This document shows, one piece after another, positions 1 through 5,423 of a DNA stretch of 5,423 bases. Under the pieces are notes generated by a model. That model saw nothing but the letters and a program-made list of their open reading frames with translations. It did no database searches and had not been told where the DNA came from. Source of the DNA: JBJXFY01 sp046155815 (GTDB taxonomy: Bacteria > Verrucomicrobiota > Verrucomicrobiia > Limisphaerales > CAIMTB01). The position numbers were made by a program, and so were the translations under genes. Each line of letters begins with the position of its first letter. The stretch's first letter is position 1. Location of the stretch: the NCBI GenBank assembly GCA_046155815.1, contig JBJXFY010000031.1:1-5423 (forward strand), given 5' to 3'.

Positions 1-2
1 AG

Positions 3-710
3 GGCAAGACCACGCTCATCAAGGCGCTGCTGGGCGCGCTCCGGCCGCAGCGCGGGAAGATCGCCCTGCGCCGCGACTTCCAGGACCGCCGGCGCCTCGG
101 CTTCGTGCCGCAGGAGGCGGAGCTGAATCCCTCCGTGCCCACGACCGTGGGCGAGTTCGTCCGCGGCGGGCTGGTGGGCCTGGGCCTCGACGCCGCCACC
201 CGCGCGCGCCGCCTGCGCGGCGTGCTCGAGCTGATGGGCATCCCGACGCTGCGCGACCGCAGCCTGTGGGCGCTCTCCGGCGGCCAGCGCCAGCGCGCGC
301 TCGTGGCCCGCGCGCTCATCCGCGACCCGCTGCTGCTGATCGTGGACGAGCCGACGGCCGGGCTGGACCTCGCGGCCGCGACGGGCCTGCTCGAGACGAT
401 CGCCGGCCTGAGCCGCGACAAGGGCGTCACGGTGGTGTTTGTGACGCACGATCTCGCGATCGCCGGCCGCCGGGCCACGCACGTCGCGTTCTTCAAGGGC
501 GGGCGCGTCACGGCTGGCCCGCGCGTGGAGGCGTTCATGGCGGAGAACCTGCAGCGCACGTTCGGCGTGCCGGTGACGCTGCTGCGGGATGAGCAGGGAG
601 GAATCACCGTGCAGGCCGGCGCGGCGTCCCCTGCCGTGGCAAGGCCCGACGTCGATCCGGTGCGGCTGAACGGCGCGCCCGCGCCACGGTTCGCGGAGGT
701 GGAGGCTTGA
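3..710 (+). CDS. Zinc/manganese-type (ZnuC-like) ABC transporter ATP-binding protein, 5' partial
   Basis: This is the cytoplasmic ATPase that would power metal-ion import through the permease encoded next. The frame is open to the left edge, so the start lies outside the window; 235 residues are visible and roughly 35-40 are missing. Visible in order are the end of the Walker A motif (GKTT, bases 3-14), a Q-loop (VPQ, 105-113), the signature LSGGQ (273-287), Walker B with its catalytic acid (IVDEP, D at 345-347, E at 348-350), a D-loop (AGLD) and the switch histidine (VTHD, H at 447-449). After the usual FGVPV-like end comes a tail of about 40 residues rich in Ala and Pro. The stop overlaps the permease start. 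The ABC ATPase call is certain. Zn/Mn specificity is inferred from the ABC-3 permease and the zinc-chaperone GTPase downstream. An internal GTG at 105 is not the start, because Walker A lies upstream of it. Confidence 0.93.
   Translation, partial: GKTTLIKALLGALRPQRGKIALRRDFQDRRRLGFVPQEAELNPSVPTTVGEFVRGGLVGLGLDAATRARRLRGVLELMGIPTLRDRSLWALSGGQRQRALVARALIRDPLLLIVDEPTAGLDLAAATGLLETIAGLSRDKGVTVVFVTHDLAIAGRRATHVAFFKGGRVTAGPRVEAFMAENLQRTFGVPVTLLRDEQGGITVQAGAASPAVARPDVDPVRLNGAPAPRFAEVEA
695..709 (+). promoter_or_regulatory. Ribosome binding site deciding a TTG start for the permease
   Basis: GGAGGT at 695-700 lies six bases before a TTG at 707-709, and the TTG shares bases with the TGA stop of the ATPase (708-710). 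No ATG occurs in this frame until about 40 codons later, inside the second membrane segment, so TTG is the sensible start. The overlap implies translational coupling of ATPase and permease. Confidence 0.7.
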
Positions 711-1531
711 TCACGTCCTTCCTCCAGAGCTGGGCGCTGTTCCACTGGACCTACCTTGGGGCGCTGCTGCTGGCGGTGGCGTTGGGCACGTTCGGCGTGC
801 TGGTGGTGCTGCGTGGGCAGATCTTCATGGCCGCGGCGGTGGCGCAGGCCTCCGTGCTCGGCGTGGCGCTGAGCCTCGCATTGGGCTGGGCCCCGCCGGC
901 CCTCGCGGCGACGGCGCTGTCCGGCGCGGCGGCGCTGGCCACGGCCGGCCGGCGGCACCGTGGCGGCCGGACGTCGGACGAGATCACGGGCTGGCTGTTC
1001 CTGGTGACGGCGAGCGCGGCGGTGCTGGTGCTGGCCAGGCAGCCGGTCGGCCTGAAGGAGGTCCAGTCGCTGGCCGTCTCGAGCGTGATCGGCCTCACGG
1101 GCGGGCAGGTGGCGCTGTTCGGCGTGATGGCCGCGCTGGCGCTCGGGTTGGCGGCCGTCGCCCGGCCGCGCCTCGTGCTGCTCATCACCGACCCGACGAT
1201 GGCGGCGGCGGTCGGGATGCGGCCGGGCTGGTGGAGCGCGGCGCTGGCCTTGGCGCTGGGCGTGGGCACCGCGGTCGCGCTGCAGGCGACCGGCCTGCTG
1301 TTCACTTTCGGCTGCCTGGTGCTGCCAGCGCTGATTGCGAAGAACCTCTGCCGCGAGGTGGCGCCGATGTTCTGGGTGGCGCCGCTGGTGGCTGCCGGCG
1401 CGGCGCTCGCAGGCCTCGTGCTGGCGCATCACTTCGACTTCCCACCCGGCCAGATGGTCGTCGAGCTGCTGGCCGCGGGCCTCGTGCTGGCCTGGGGCTG
1501 GCGCGCGGCGCGCGGCTGGCTGTGGGGCTGA
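707..1531 (+). CDS. Metal ABC transporter permease, ABC-3 family (ZnuB-like)
   Basis: This is the inner-membrane permease of a divalent-metal (zinc or manganese) ABC importer, working with the ATPase just upstream and an unseen periplasmic binding protein. The 274 residues match the family's usual length of about 260-290. Its layout is typical: a short N-terminus (SFLQSW) leads into the first membrane span at about residues 12-36, then an amphipathic segment with AQASVLGVALS, where the family often has the DALSHAxLPGVALG stretch. A total of about eight hydrophobic spans is seen, including about 93-111, 122-152 and 170-210, ending at about 247-265. The stretch TGLLFTFGCLVLPALIA at about 195-211 corresponds to the conserved family segment 'G.LLV.ALLVLPAATA'. 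TTG was chosen as start because of the Shine-Dalgarno and the 4-base overlap with the ATPase. The exact metal cannot be read from the permease alone; the zigA-type gene 49 bases downstream favours zinc. Confidence 0.9.
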   Translation: MITSFLQSWALFHWTYLGALLLAVALGTFGVLVVLRGQIFMAAAVAQASVLGVALSLALGWAPPALAATALSGAAALATAGRRHRGGRTSDEITGWLFLVTASAAVLVLARQPVGLKEVQSLAVSSVIGLTGGQVALFGVMAALALGLAAVARPRLVLLITDPTMAAAVGMRPGWWSAALALALGVGTAVALQATGLLFTFGCLVLPALIAKNLCREVAPMFWVAPLVAAGAALAGLVLAHHFDFPPGQMVVELLAAGLVLAWGWRAARGWLWG

Positions 1532-1574
1532 TATCCCCTCCTTCGGCGCCTCCGGAACCCGGCCTGGACTTTCA

Positions 1575-1591
1575 TTGCAAATGACTCGCAA
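1575..1591 (+). promoter_or_regulatory. Imperfect palindrome over the zigA start codon, candidate operator
   Basis: The sequence TTGCAAATgACTCGCAA is a 17-base inverted repeat centred on base 1583, with six of eight arm positions pairing, in an AT-richer patch of an otherwise very GC-rich region. It covers the ATG at 1581. Fur-family regulators (Fur, Zur, Mur) bind palindromes of about this size, and zinc genes are usually Zur-controlled. I do not recognise this exact sequence as a known box, so its role as an operator is inference. Confidence 0.3.
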
Positions 1592-2840
1592 AAACAAACA
1601 CGACCGCCGCCTGCCGGTCACCGTGCTCTCCGGGTTCCTTGGCGCCGGCAAGACCACGGTCCTCAACCACCTGCTCCACAACCGCGCCGGCCGCCGCCTC
1701 GCGCTGATCGTGAACGACATGGGCGAGGTGAACATTGACGCCGCGCTCGTGAAGGGCGGCGGCGCGCGCCTCTCGCGCACCGACGAGAAGCTCGTCGAGA
1801 TGTCCAACGGCTGCATCTGCTGCACGCTGCGCGAGGACCTGCTCCTCGAGGTCGGCCGGCTCGCGCGCGAGGGCCGCTTCGATTACCTCGTGATCGAGTC
1901 CACCGGAATCTCCGAGCCGCTGCCGGTCGCCGAGACCTTCACCTTCGCCGACGAGCAGGGCCGCTCCCTCGCCGACGTGGCGCGGCTGGACACGATGGTC
2001 ACCGTGGTGGACGCGCTGAACTTCCTGCGCGACTACCGGTCCGCCGACTCGCTCGTGGACCGCCGGCAGGCGCGGGACGGCGAGGACGAGCGCTGCGTGG
2101 TGGACCTGCTCGTGGACCAGGTCGAGTTCGCCGGCGTGATCGTGCTGAACAAGGCCGACCTCGTGGACGCGGCGGCGCTGCGGACCCTCACCGGCATCCT
2201 GAAGGGGCTGAACCCGCGGGCGGAGATCGTGCCCGTCTCGTTCGGCCGGGTGCCGCTGGAGAAGCTGCTCGACACCGGGCGCTTCCAATTTGAGGAGGCC
2301 GAGCGCGCGCCGGGCTGGCTGCGGGAGCTGCGCGGCGAGCACACGCCGGAGACGGAGGAGTATGGCATCCGCAGCTTCGTGTACCGCGCGCGGCGGCCCT
2401 TCCATCCGCAGCGCTTCATGGACTGCCTGCGCGGCGAGTGGCCCGGCGTGGTGCGGAGCAAGGGCTTCTTCTGGCTGGCGACGCGCCACGACCTCTGCGG
2501 CGCCTTCAGCCAGGCCGGCGCCGCCTGCCGCACCGAGTGCGCCGGCCGCTGGTGGGACGCCACGCCAAAGAATGAATGGCCGGACGACGACGAGGAGTGC
2601 CGCGAAATCCTCCGCAGCTTCCAGAAGCCCTGGGGCGACCGCCGGCAGGAGCTGGTGGTCATCGGCCTCGGGCCGGACGAGCCGGCGCTGCGCGCAATGC
2701 TCGACGCCTGCCTGCTCACCGACCGGGAAATGGCCGCCGGCCCGGCCGCCTGGGCCGCGCTGCCCGACCCCTTCCTGCCGTGGACGCCGGCGACGCCGGC
2801 CCCGCCCGAGACGCAGCCCATGCTGCTGCGCCCCGCCTGA
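1581..2840 (+). CDS. zigA: COG0523 GTPase, zinc metallochaperone of the ZigA/ZagA type
   Basis: This cytoplasmic G3E-family GTPase is predicted to bind zinc and hand it to client metalloenzymes during zinc limitation. It has 419 residues, usual for the long ZigA/YciC branch. Walker A is GFLGAGKTT (residues 18-26), followed by VNDMGEVNID (44-53), where I recall the branch usually having NDMSEVNID. The metal-binding CICC is at 78-81, the ESTG nucleotide motif at 106-109 and the guanine-specifying NKAD at 190-193. The CobW C-terminal domain starts near residue 258 (EEYGIRSFVYRARRPF) and runs through the long-form segments GFFWLATR, AGRWW, GDRRQELVVIG and LDACLLTD. ATG 1581 was chosen because it sits ten residues before the conserved LPVTVLSGF start; an open frame extends upstream but only as an overlap of the permease. 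No good Shine-Dalgarno precedes it. A palindrome covers the start. No His-rich loop is seen, but cysteines at 306, 316 and 320 cluster in the C-terminal domain. Zinc as the metal, rather than cobalt, is supported by branch and neighbours. Confidence 0.93.
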   Translation: MTRKNKHDRRLPVTVLSGFLGAGKTTVLNHLLHNRAGRRLALIVNDMGEVNIDAALVKGGGARLSRTDEKLVEMSNGCICCTLREDLLLEVGRLAREGRFDYLVIESTGISEPLPVAETFTFADEQGRSLADVARLDTMVTVVDALNFLRDYRSADSLVDRRQARDGEDERCVVDLLVDQVEFAGVIVLNKADLVDAAALRTLTGILKGLNPRAEIVPVSFGRVPLEKLLDTGRFQFEEAERAPGWLRELRGEHTPETEEYGIRSFVYRARRPFHPQRFMDCLRGEWPGVVRSKGFFWLATRHDLCGAFSQAGAACRTECAGRWWDATPKNEWPDDDEECREILRSFQKPWGDRRQELVVIGLGPDEPALRAMLDACLLTDREMAAGPAAWAALPDPFLPWTPATPAPPETQPMLLRPA

Positions 2841-2848
2841 CCATGCCT

Positions 2849-3181
2849 TCAGGGAACCAACAGCTCGAACACGCCGAAGACCCGGAAGTCGTCCGGATTC
2901 GACGTGATGAGGCGGCGGACGCCCCGGCGGTGGAGCGTCGCGGCAAGCTGGGTGTCGAGGATGCGCTTGCGGCCGAGGTGATGCTGGCGCAGCCAGCGGA
3001 GCCAGGACTGCACGTCGTCCTCCGCGATCTCGAGGAGCAGGGTTTCCACTTTCGCCAGCCAGGCTTCAACCCATCGCAGTGCCTCTTCCGTCAGCAGCGG
3101 CGGGCTGAATCGCCGAGGGTCGGTGGCGACATGGAGGAATTCCGCCAGCACACCCGCCGGCCTGTACGGACCGGTGGTCGT
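2849..3181 (-). pseudogene. PIN-domain (VapC-like) toxin, N-terminus missing
   Basis: This is the remnant of a toxin ribonuclease of a type II toxin-antitoxin pair. The frame ends with TGA at 2849-2851 and is open back to a TAG at 3182-3184. A GTG at 3149-3151 would give 100 residues, against about 130-145 for whole family members. Counting from that GTG, the recognisable parts are LAEFLHVATDPRRF (2-15, with the conserved PIN acid E4), RILDTQLAA (63-71, third acid D66) and the NPDDF end (85-89, D87/D88). The N-terminal strand with the first catalytic Asp (the LDTN motif) is absent from all three minus-strand frames upstream, so this is not just a frameshift. No antitoxin gene is found where it would be expected, upstream of the toxin. 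Without the first Asp the product should lack nuclease activity. The gene ends eight bases from the zigA stop, tail to tail. Confidence 0.7.
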
Positions 3182-3186
3182 CTAGG
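3152..3186. other. Probable deletion or assembly junction between two 5'-truncated genes
   Basis: The coding signal of the PIN gene (minus) fades upstream of 3152 and that of the following plus-strand remnant begins at 3186. Between them lies CTAG at 3182-3185, which supplies a stop on each strand (minus TAG 3184-3182, plus TAG 3183-3185). Neither gene has its beginning. In the original order the two would have been divergent with their 5' ends facing each other, so one deletion across the shared upstream region would yield this arrangement. A misjoined contig would look the same. Confidence 0.5.
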
Positions 3187-3308
3187 CGGCCGCAGAGCCG
3201 CCCGGCTGGGCCGAGGTCACGACGCTCCAGACCGACGGCCGGCCGCTGCCGCTCCCGTGGCCGGCGGGCGGGGAGCCGTTCCGCGCCTTCCGCCTCCGGC
3301 TGCCATGA
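3186..3308 (+). pseudogene. C-terminal remnant of an unidentified gene
   Basis: Forty residues follow the TAG at 3183-3185 and end at TGA 3306-3308, reading from AAAEPPGWAEVTTLQ to PFRAFRLRLP. The frame has the strong G/C third-position bias of the real genes here but contains no ATG, GTG or TTG, so it cannot start within the window and must be the tail of a longer protein. Its stop overlaps the next gene's ATG as ATGA, the same coupling that gene uses with the PepSY gene behind it, so it probably belonged to the same operon. I do not recognise the tail. It lacks the aromatic last residue typical of TonB-dependent receptors, which would otherwise be a likely neighbour. Confidence 0.55.
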
Positions 3309-3664
3309 CCCCAAACCGCGCGCTCGCCGGCGAGATCGAGCGCCAAGGGCTCCGACGGGGTGCGGAGGTGAAGTCCCCGCGCGGCAACCTGCTCGTCGCG
3401 CACGGCTTCGCACGCCTGCCTTACGCCCGCGGCAGCAGCCGCTGCCGGCTGCGGTGGCACGACCGCTGGATCGAGCTGCACAGCTTCTGCGTCACCCTCT
3501 GCGGCGACGGCCGGCCCGGCCTGCGCTTCCTGCGCCCGCGCCAGCGCGTCTATCTGGACCCGCGCGAGGAACCCACGCCGCCGGCGGAGACGGCCGACGA
3601 CGCGCTGGTGCTGCCGTTCGTGGCGGTGGAACGCGCCGCCTTCCTCGCAGGTTCCGCACCATGA
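3305..3664 (+). CDS. Uncharacterised 119-residue protein coupled to the PepSY gene
   Basis: I do not recognise this protein. It starts at ATG 3305, overlapping the preceding stop by ATGA, and its own TGA (3662-3664) overlaps the PepSY ATG at 3661 in the same way, so the three frames look translationally coupled. Codon use is strongly G/C at third positions from the start, which separates it from the longer same-frame upstream extension antisense to the PIN remnant. The product is basic in its first 60 residues, with many Arg, then a compact segment with two Cys (CRLRWHDRWIELHSFCVTLCGDG holds three Cys at about residues 46, 59 and 63). It has no signal peptide or membrane span, so it is probably cytoplasmic. 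Its position immediately before a siderophore-reductase-like gene suggests an accessory role in iron handling, but that rests on context only. Confidence 0.65.
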   Translation: MTPNRALAGEIERQGLRRGAEVKSPRGNLLVAHGFARLPYARGSSRCRLRWHDRWIELHSFCVTLCGDGRPGLRFLRPRQRVYLDPREEPTPPAETADDALVLPFVAVERAAFLAGSAP

Positions 3665-4838
3665 ACGCCGCGTCGCCCACCGCCGCCGCCACGCTGCCTC
3701 CTTCGCCGCCGCGCTGGCGCCAGACGCGCCTGCGCCGCGCGCTCTTCCAGATCCACCTCTGGAGCGGCCTCATGCTCGGGCTGTACCTGCTGGTCGTCGG
3801 CGTCACGGGCAGCGCCGTCGTGTTCCGCGGCGAGATCGAGGACGCGCTGCATCCGCGCCTGACGCGCGTCTCGCCCGCGGCTGAGCGCGCGCCCGTTCAG
3901 CCGATGCTCGACGCGGCGCAGCGCGAATTCCCCGCGCCTGCTTTCACACCGTCAACCTGCCGCGGCAGGCCGGGCATTCCCTTTCGTTCTGGGGGCATGA
4001 TGCGCAGGGCCGCTCGTTCCACGCCTTCTTCAACCCGCACACCGGCGCGCTGCTCGGCCACGATGTCGCCGGCGGCAACCTCACCGAATGGCTCTACGAG
4101 CTGCACGCCAACCTGCTTGGCGGACGCACCGGCCAGCAGGTCAACGGCGTCGGCGGCCTGCTGTGCGTCGTCCTGCTGCTCACCGGCGTCGCCGTCTGGT
4201 GGCCCGGCCGCGGACAGGTCGTCCGCCAGGGGCTGACGATCCGGTGGCGCGCCCGGTGGAAGCGGCTGAACTACGACCTGCACAAGGTCGTCGGCATCGC
4301 CTCGGCCGCGCTGCTGTTCCTCGTGGCGGTGACGGGCGTGTGGTTTCCGTTCCAGGCGCCCTTCCGCTGGGCCGCGGAGAAGCTCACCGGCACCTCCGCG
4401 CAGGAGAATTCGCCCGCCGCCGCCGTGCCCGCGCCCGACGCGCAACGCCTCCCGCTGGACGACGCCGTGCGCGCCGCGGACGCCGTGCTGCCCGGCGTGC
4501 CGGCCAACTGGATCGGCCTGCCGGAGAAACCCGGCGACGTGCTCACCGTGCGCAAGCGCCTGCCCGGCGAATGGCGCCTCGAGGGCATGAACCACGTCCA
4601 CCTGGAACCGTACACCGGCACGGTGGTGCGCGCCGACCTGCACGCGGAGCGGACACCCGCGCAGAGAATCCTCCGGGCCATGTTCCCGCTGCACGCCGGC
4701 ACGTTTGGCGGCCTCACCACGCGCATCCTCTGGGTGATCCTCGGCCTCGCGCCGGCGCTGCTGTTCGTGACCGGCTTCCTGATGTGGTGGAACCGGGTTG
4801 TGCGCCCGCCCCGCCGGGCCGCCCGGGCCGCCTCCTGA
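3661..4838 (+). pseudogene. PepSY-associated transmembrane protein (ferric-siderophore reductase type), one-base frameshift
   Basis: Members of this family (FoxB, PiuB, FsrB and relatives) sit in the inner membrane and are linked to reduction of iron-siderophore complexes with haem bound by membrane histidines. Reading from ATG 3661, the first 95 residues hold LFQIHLWSGLMLGLYLLVVGVTGS (span about 34-55, conserved H32). The match then jumps to the -1 frame near 3945 and continues to TGA 4836-4838. One missing C in what would be TTCCAC at about 3943-3947 repairs it to a 392-residue protein, a normal family length. The second part shows the PepSY-like NPHTGALLG, the span ending in GVAVWWPG, YDLHKVVG followed by a third span, FPLHAGTFGG, and a last span ending FLMWWNR, with conserved His in YELHANLLG, YDLH and PLHAG. 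No stretch of repeats suggests programmed slippage, so a sequencing error or a recent mutation is likely. Coupled to the upstream gene by ATGA. Confidence 0.85.
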
Positions 4839-4883
4839 ACCCAGCCCCGCGCCGCCGCCGAGAACCTTGAACGTCCTTCCAAG

Positions 4884-5132
4884 ATGCCCCCTTACGTGTA
4901 CGAGACGCTGCCTGCCGCGCCGGACGAAGCGTCGCGCCGCTTCGAGGTGAAGCAGTCCGTGAAGGACGCCGCGCCCATGCACGACCCGGAGACGGGCCGG
5001 CCGGCGCGCCGCGTGATCCAGTCCGGCTACCTCAACATGCAGCGCTGGACCAAGTCGCCCGCTGCGCCGGCTCCCGCCGCGTCCTCCGGCGGCGGCTCGT
5101 GCTGCGGCATCGCCGGCTGCGGCCCGCATTGA
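4884..5132 (+). CDS. FmdB-family small protein lacking the zinc-ribbon cysteines
   Basis: This 82-residue protein follows the FmdB outline: an MPPYVYET start (MPTYEYRC in classic members), RFEVKQSVKD at 19-28 (cf. FEVFQSM), then the second knuckle region HDPETGRPARRVI at 33-45. All four ribbon cysteines are replaced, so the classical Zn site is gone. Instead the C-terminus, after an Ala/Pro/Ser linker (58-71), ends SCCGIAGCGPH with Cys at 73, 74 and 79 and a terminal His82, which might bind a metal. I recall similar Cys-tailed FmdB forms from planctomycete and verrucomicrobial genomes. Classic FmdB proteins are putative regulatory proteins of unsettled function. ATG 4884 is the only sensible start; no clear Shine-Dalgarno precedes it. 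It lies 45 bases after the PepSY gene, so it may be in the same transcript, and faces the BtuF-like gene tail to tail with a 23-base gap. Confidence 0.75.
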   Translation: MPPYVYETLPAAPDEASRRFEVKQSVKDAAPMHDPETGRPARRVIQSGYLNMQRWTKSPAAPAPAASSGGGSCCGIAGCGPH

Positions 5133-5155
5133 ACGCCATGTTCCTCCCTCGCCCA

Positions 5156-5423
5156 TCAACCGGGCCGCCGGCCGCCGGCCGCCGCCAGCAGCCGCTTGAG
5201 GCGTTCGTAGCCGAAGACGAGGCGGAAGCCGGGCTGCAGGAAACCCTCCGGCGGCAGGCCATGGACGCGGCCCTCGCGGAGGGCCGGGAGATCCCTCCAG
5301 CCGGGCCGGGCCGCGATCACCGCGCGGCGGAAGGGCTTCCCGCACCAGCAGGCGAGGATCATTTCGGGCTGCGCGGCCAGCACCGCGCCGGCCGCGCCCG
5401 CCCGCTGCGCGGCGGCCCGCTGA
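5156..5423 (-). CDS. BtuF-like cobalamin/iron-chelate ABC transporter substrate-binding protein, 5' partial
   Basis: The gene runs from beyond the right edge to TGA at 5158-5156, showing the last 88 residues of a periplasmic binding protein of the BtuF/FhuD fold (Peripla_BP_2), which captures corrinoid or a ferric chelate for an ABC importer. The diagnostic part is AAQPEMILACWCGKPF, matching the 'PDLIIASWCGK' strand of cobalamin-binding members, followed by ARPGWRDLPALREGRVHGL and then LQPGFRLVFGYERLKRLL, the usual 'LLQPGPRLVEGLE.L' ending. A GTG at 5383-5381 lies inside the fold and is not the start, since the frame stays open and Ala-rich to the edge. The WCGK variant favours cobalamin over haem or siderophore, but the ligand pocket is outside the window. 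The last codons coincide with a 7-base tandem repeat. Confidence 0.82.
   Translation of the reverse strand, partial: QRAAAQRAGAAGAVLAAQPEMILACWCGKPFRRAVIAARPGWRDLPALREGRVHGLPPEGFLQPGFRLVFGYERLKRLLAAAGGRRPG
5164..5186. repeat. Three tandem copies of a 7-base GCCGCCG unit
   Basis: GCCGCCG occurs three times in a row at 5164-5184, followed by CC. It encodes the final Ala, Gly and Arg residues of the BtuF-like protein on the minus strand. Such a short GC repeat could vary in length by slippage, changing only the C-terminal tail, and its G/C-only composition also allows hairpins near the converging gene ends. Confidence 0.5.

Noticed and set aside
1335..1580. N-terminal extension of the zigA frame
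   Set aside because: It lies almost wholly inside the permease gene in another frame, translates to Trp/Arg/Ser-rich nonsense and would precede the conserved GTPase start by over 80 residues.
2836..2853. CCTGA-N8-TCAGG inverted repeat between the converging zigA and PIN stops
   Set aside because: A five-pair stem with no U-run is too weak for a terminator and mostly reflects two TGA stop codons facing each other.
3170..3193. ACCGGT and GCGGCCGC restriction-like sites near the junction, suggesting vector sequence
   Set aside because: Such GC-only words are expected by chance in this composition, and no longer match to cloning-vector sequence is recognisable.
2576..3304. Plus-strand upstream extension of the 119-residue gene
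   Set aside because: This part overlaps zigA and lies antisense to the PIN remnant; the coding bias belongs to those genes, and the Arg/Ala/Pro-rich translation resembles no protein.
3937..3950. Programmed -1 ribosomal frameshift in the PepSY gene
   Set aside because: There is no X XXY YYZ heptamer or clear downstream stem, and the family is normally encoded in one frame.
3897..5345. A 482-codon open frame on the minus strand
   Set aside because: It is antisense to the PepSY, FmdB-like and BtuF-like genes, all of which have recognisable motifs in other frames. Its product is Arg/Gly/Ala-rich low-complexity sequence, the usual shadow of GC-rich genes.

Overview
The window is very GC-rich bacterial chromosome. 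Its real genes have an overwhelming G/C preference at third codon positions, which is why several long open frames on the opposite strand are only shadows. No marker gene fixes the taxon. The FmdB-like protein without zinc ligands, the PepSY reductase context and the base composition would suit a GC-rich Verrucomicrobiota (Opitutales-like) genome or a neighbouring phylum. That is inference from remembered family resemblance, not a measured placement. Nearly every intact gene concerns metal or metallo-cofactor handling.

Left block (1-2840, plus strand): the 3' part of a Znu/Mnt-type ABC transporter ATPase, its ABC-3 family permease overlapping by TTGA, and 49 bases later a COG0523 GTPase of the ZigA/ZagA zinc-metallochaperone type. 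Together they form a zinc acquisition and zinc allocation cluster. The substrate-binding protein is probably just left of the window. An imperfect palindrome lies across the GTPase start codon and could be an operator.

Middle (2841-3308): a minus-strand PIN-domain (VapC-like) toxin missing its N-terminal third stands almost back to back with the C-terminal end of a plus-strand gene that has no start codon. Both lose their 5' ends at the same place, around a CTAG at 3182-3185. The simplest explanation is a deletion (or assembly join) between two divergently transcribed genes.

Right block (3305-4838, plus strand): an unrecognised 119-residue protein is joined by ATGA overlaps both to the preceding remnant and to a following PepSY-associated transmembrane protein of the ferric-siderophore-reductase type. 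The PepSY gene carries a one-base frameshift near 3945. Next comes a small FmdB-family protein (4884-5132) whose zinc-ribbon cysteines are all replaced but which has a Cys-rich tail. Finally, on the minus strand and running off the right edge, is the C-terminal end of a BtuF-like cobalamin/iron-chelate binding protein.

The most interesting points are the double 5' truncation at about 3185, the unknown coupled protein ahead of the PepSY reductase, the cysteine-free FmdB paralogue in a metal-uptake neighbourhood, and the candidate operator on the zigA start. No RNA genes, CRISPR arrays, insertion sequences or convincing terminators were seen, and no gene-free stretch is longer than 300 bases.
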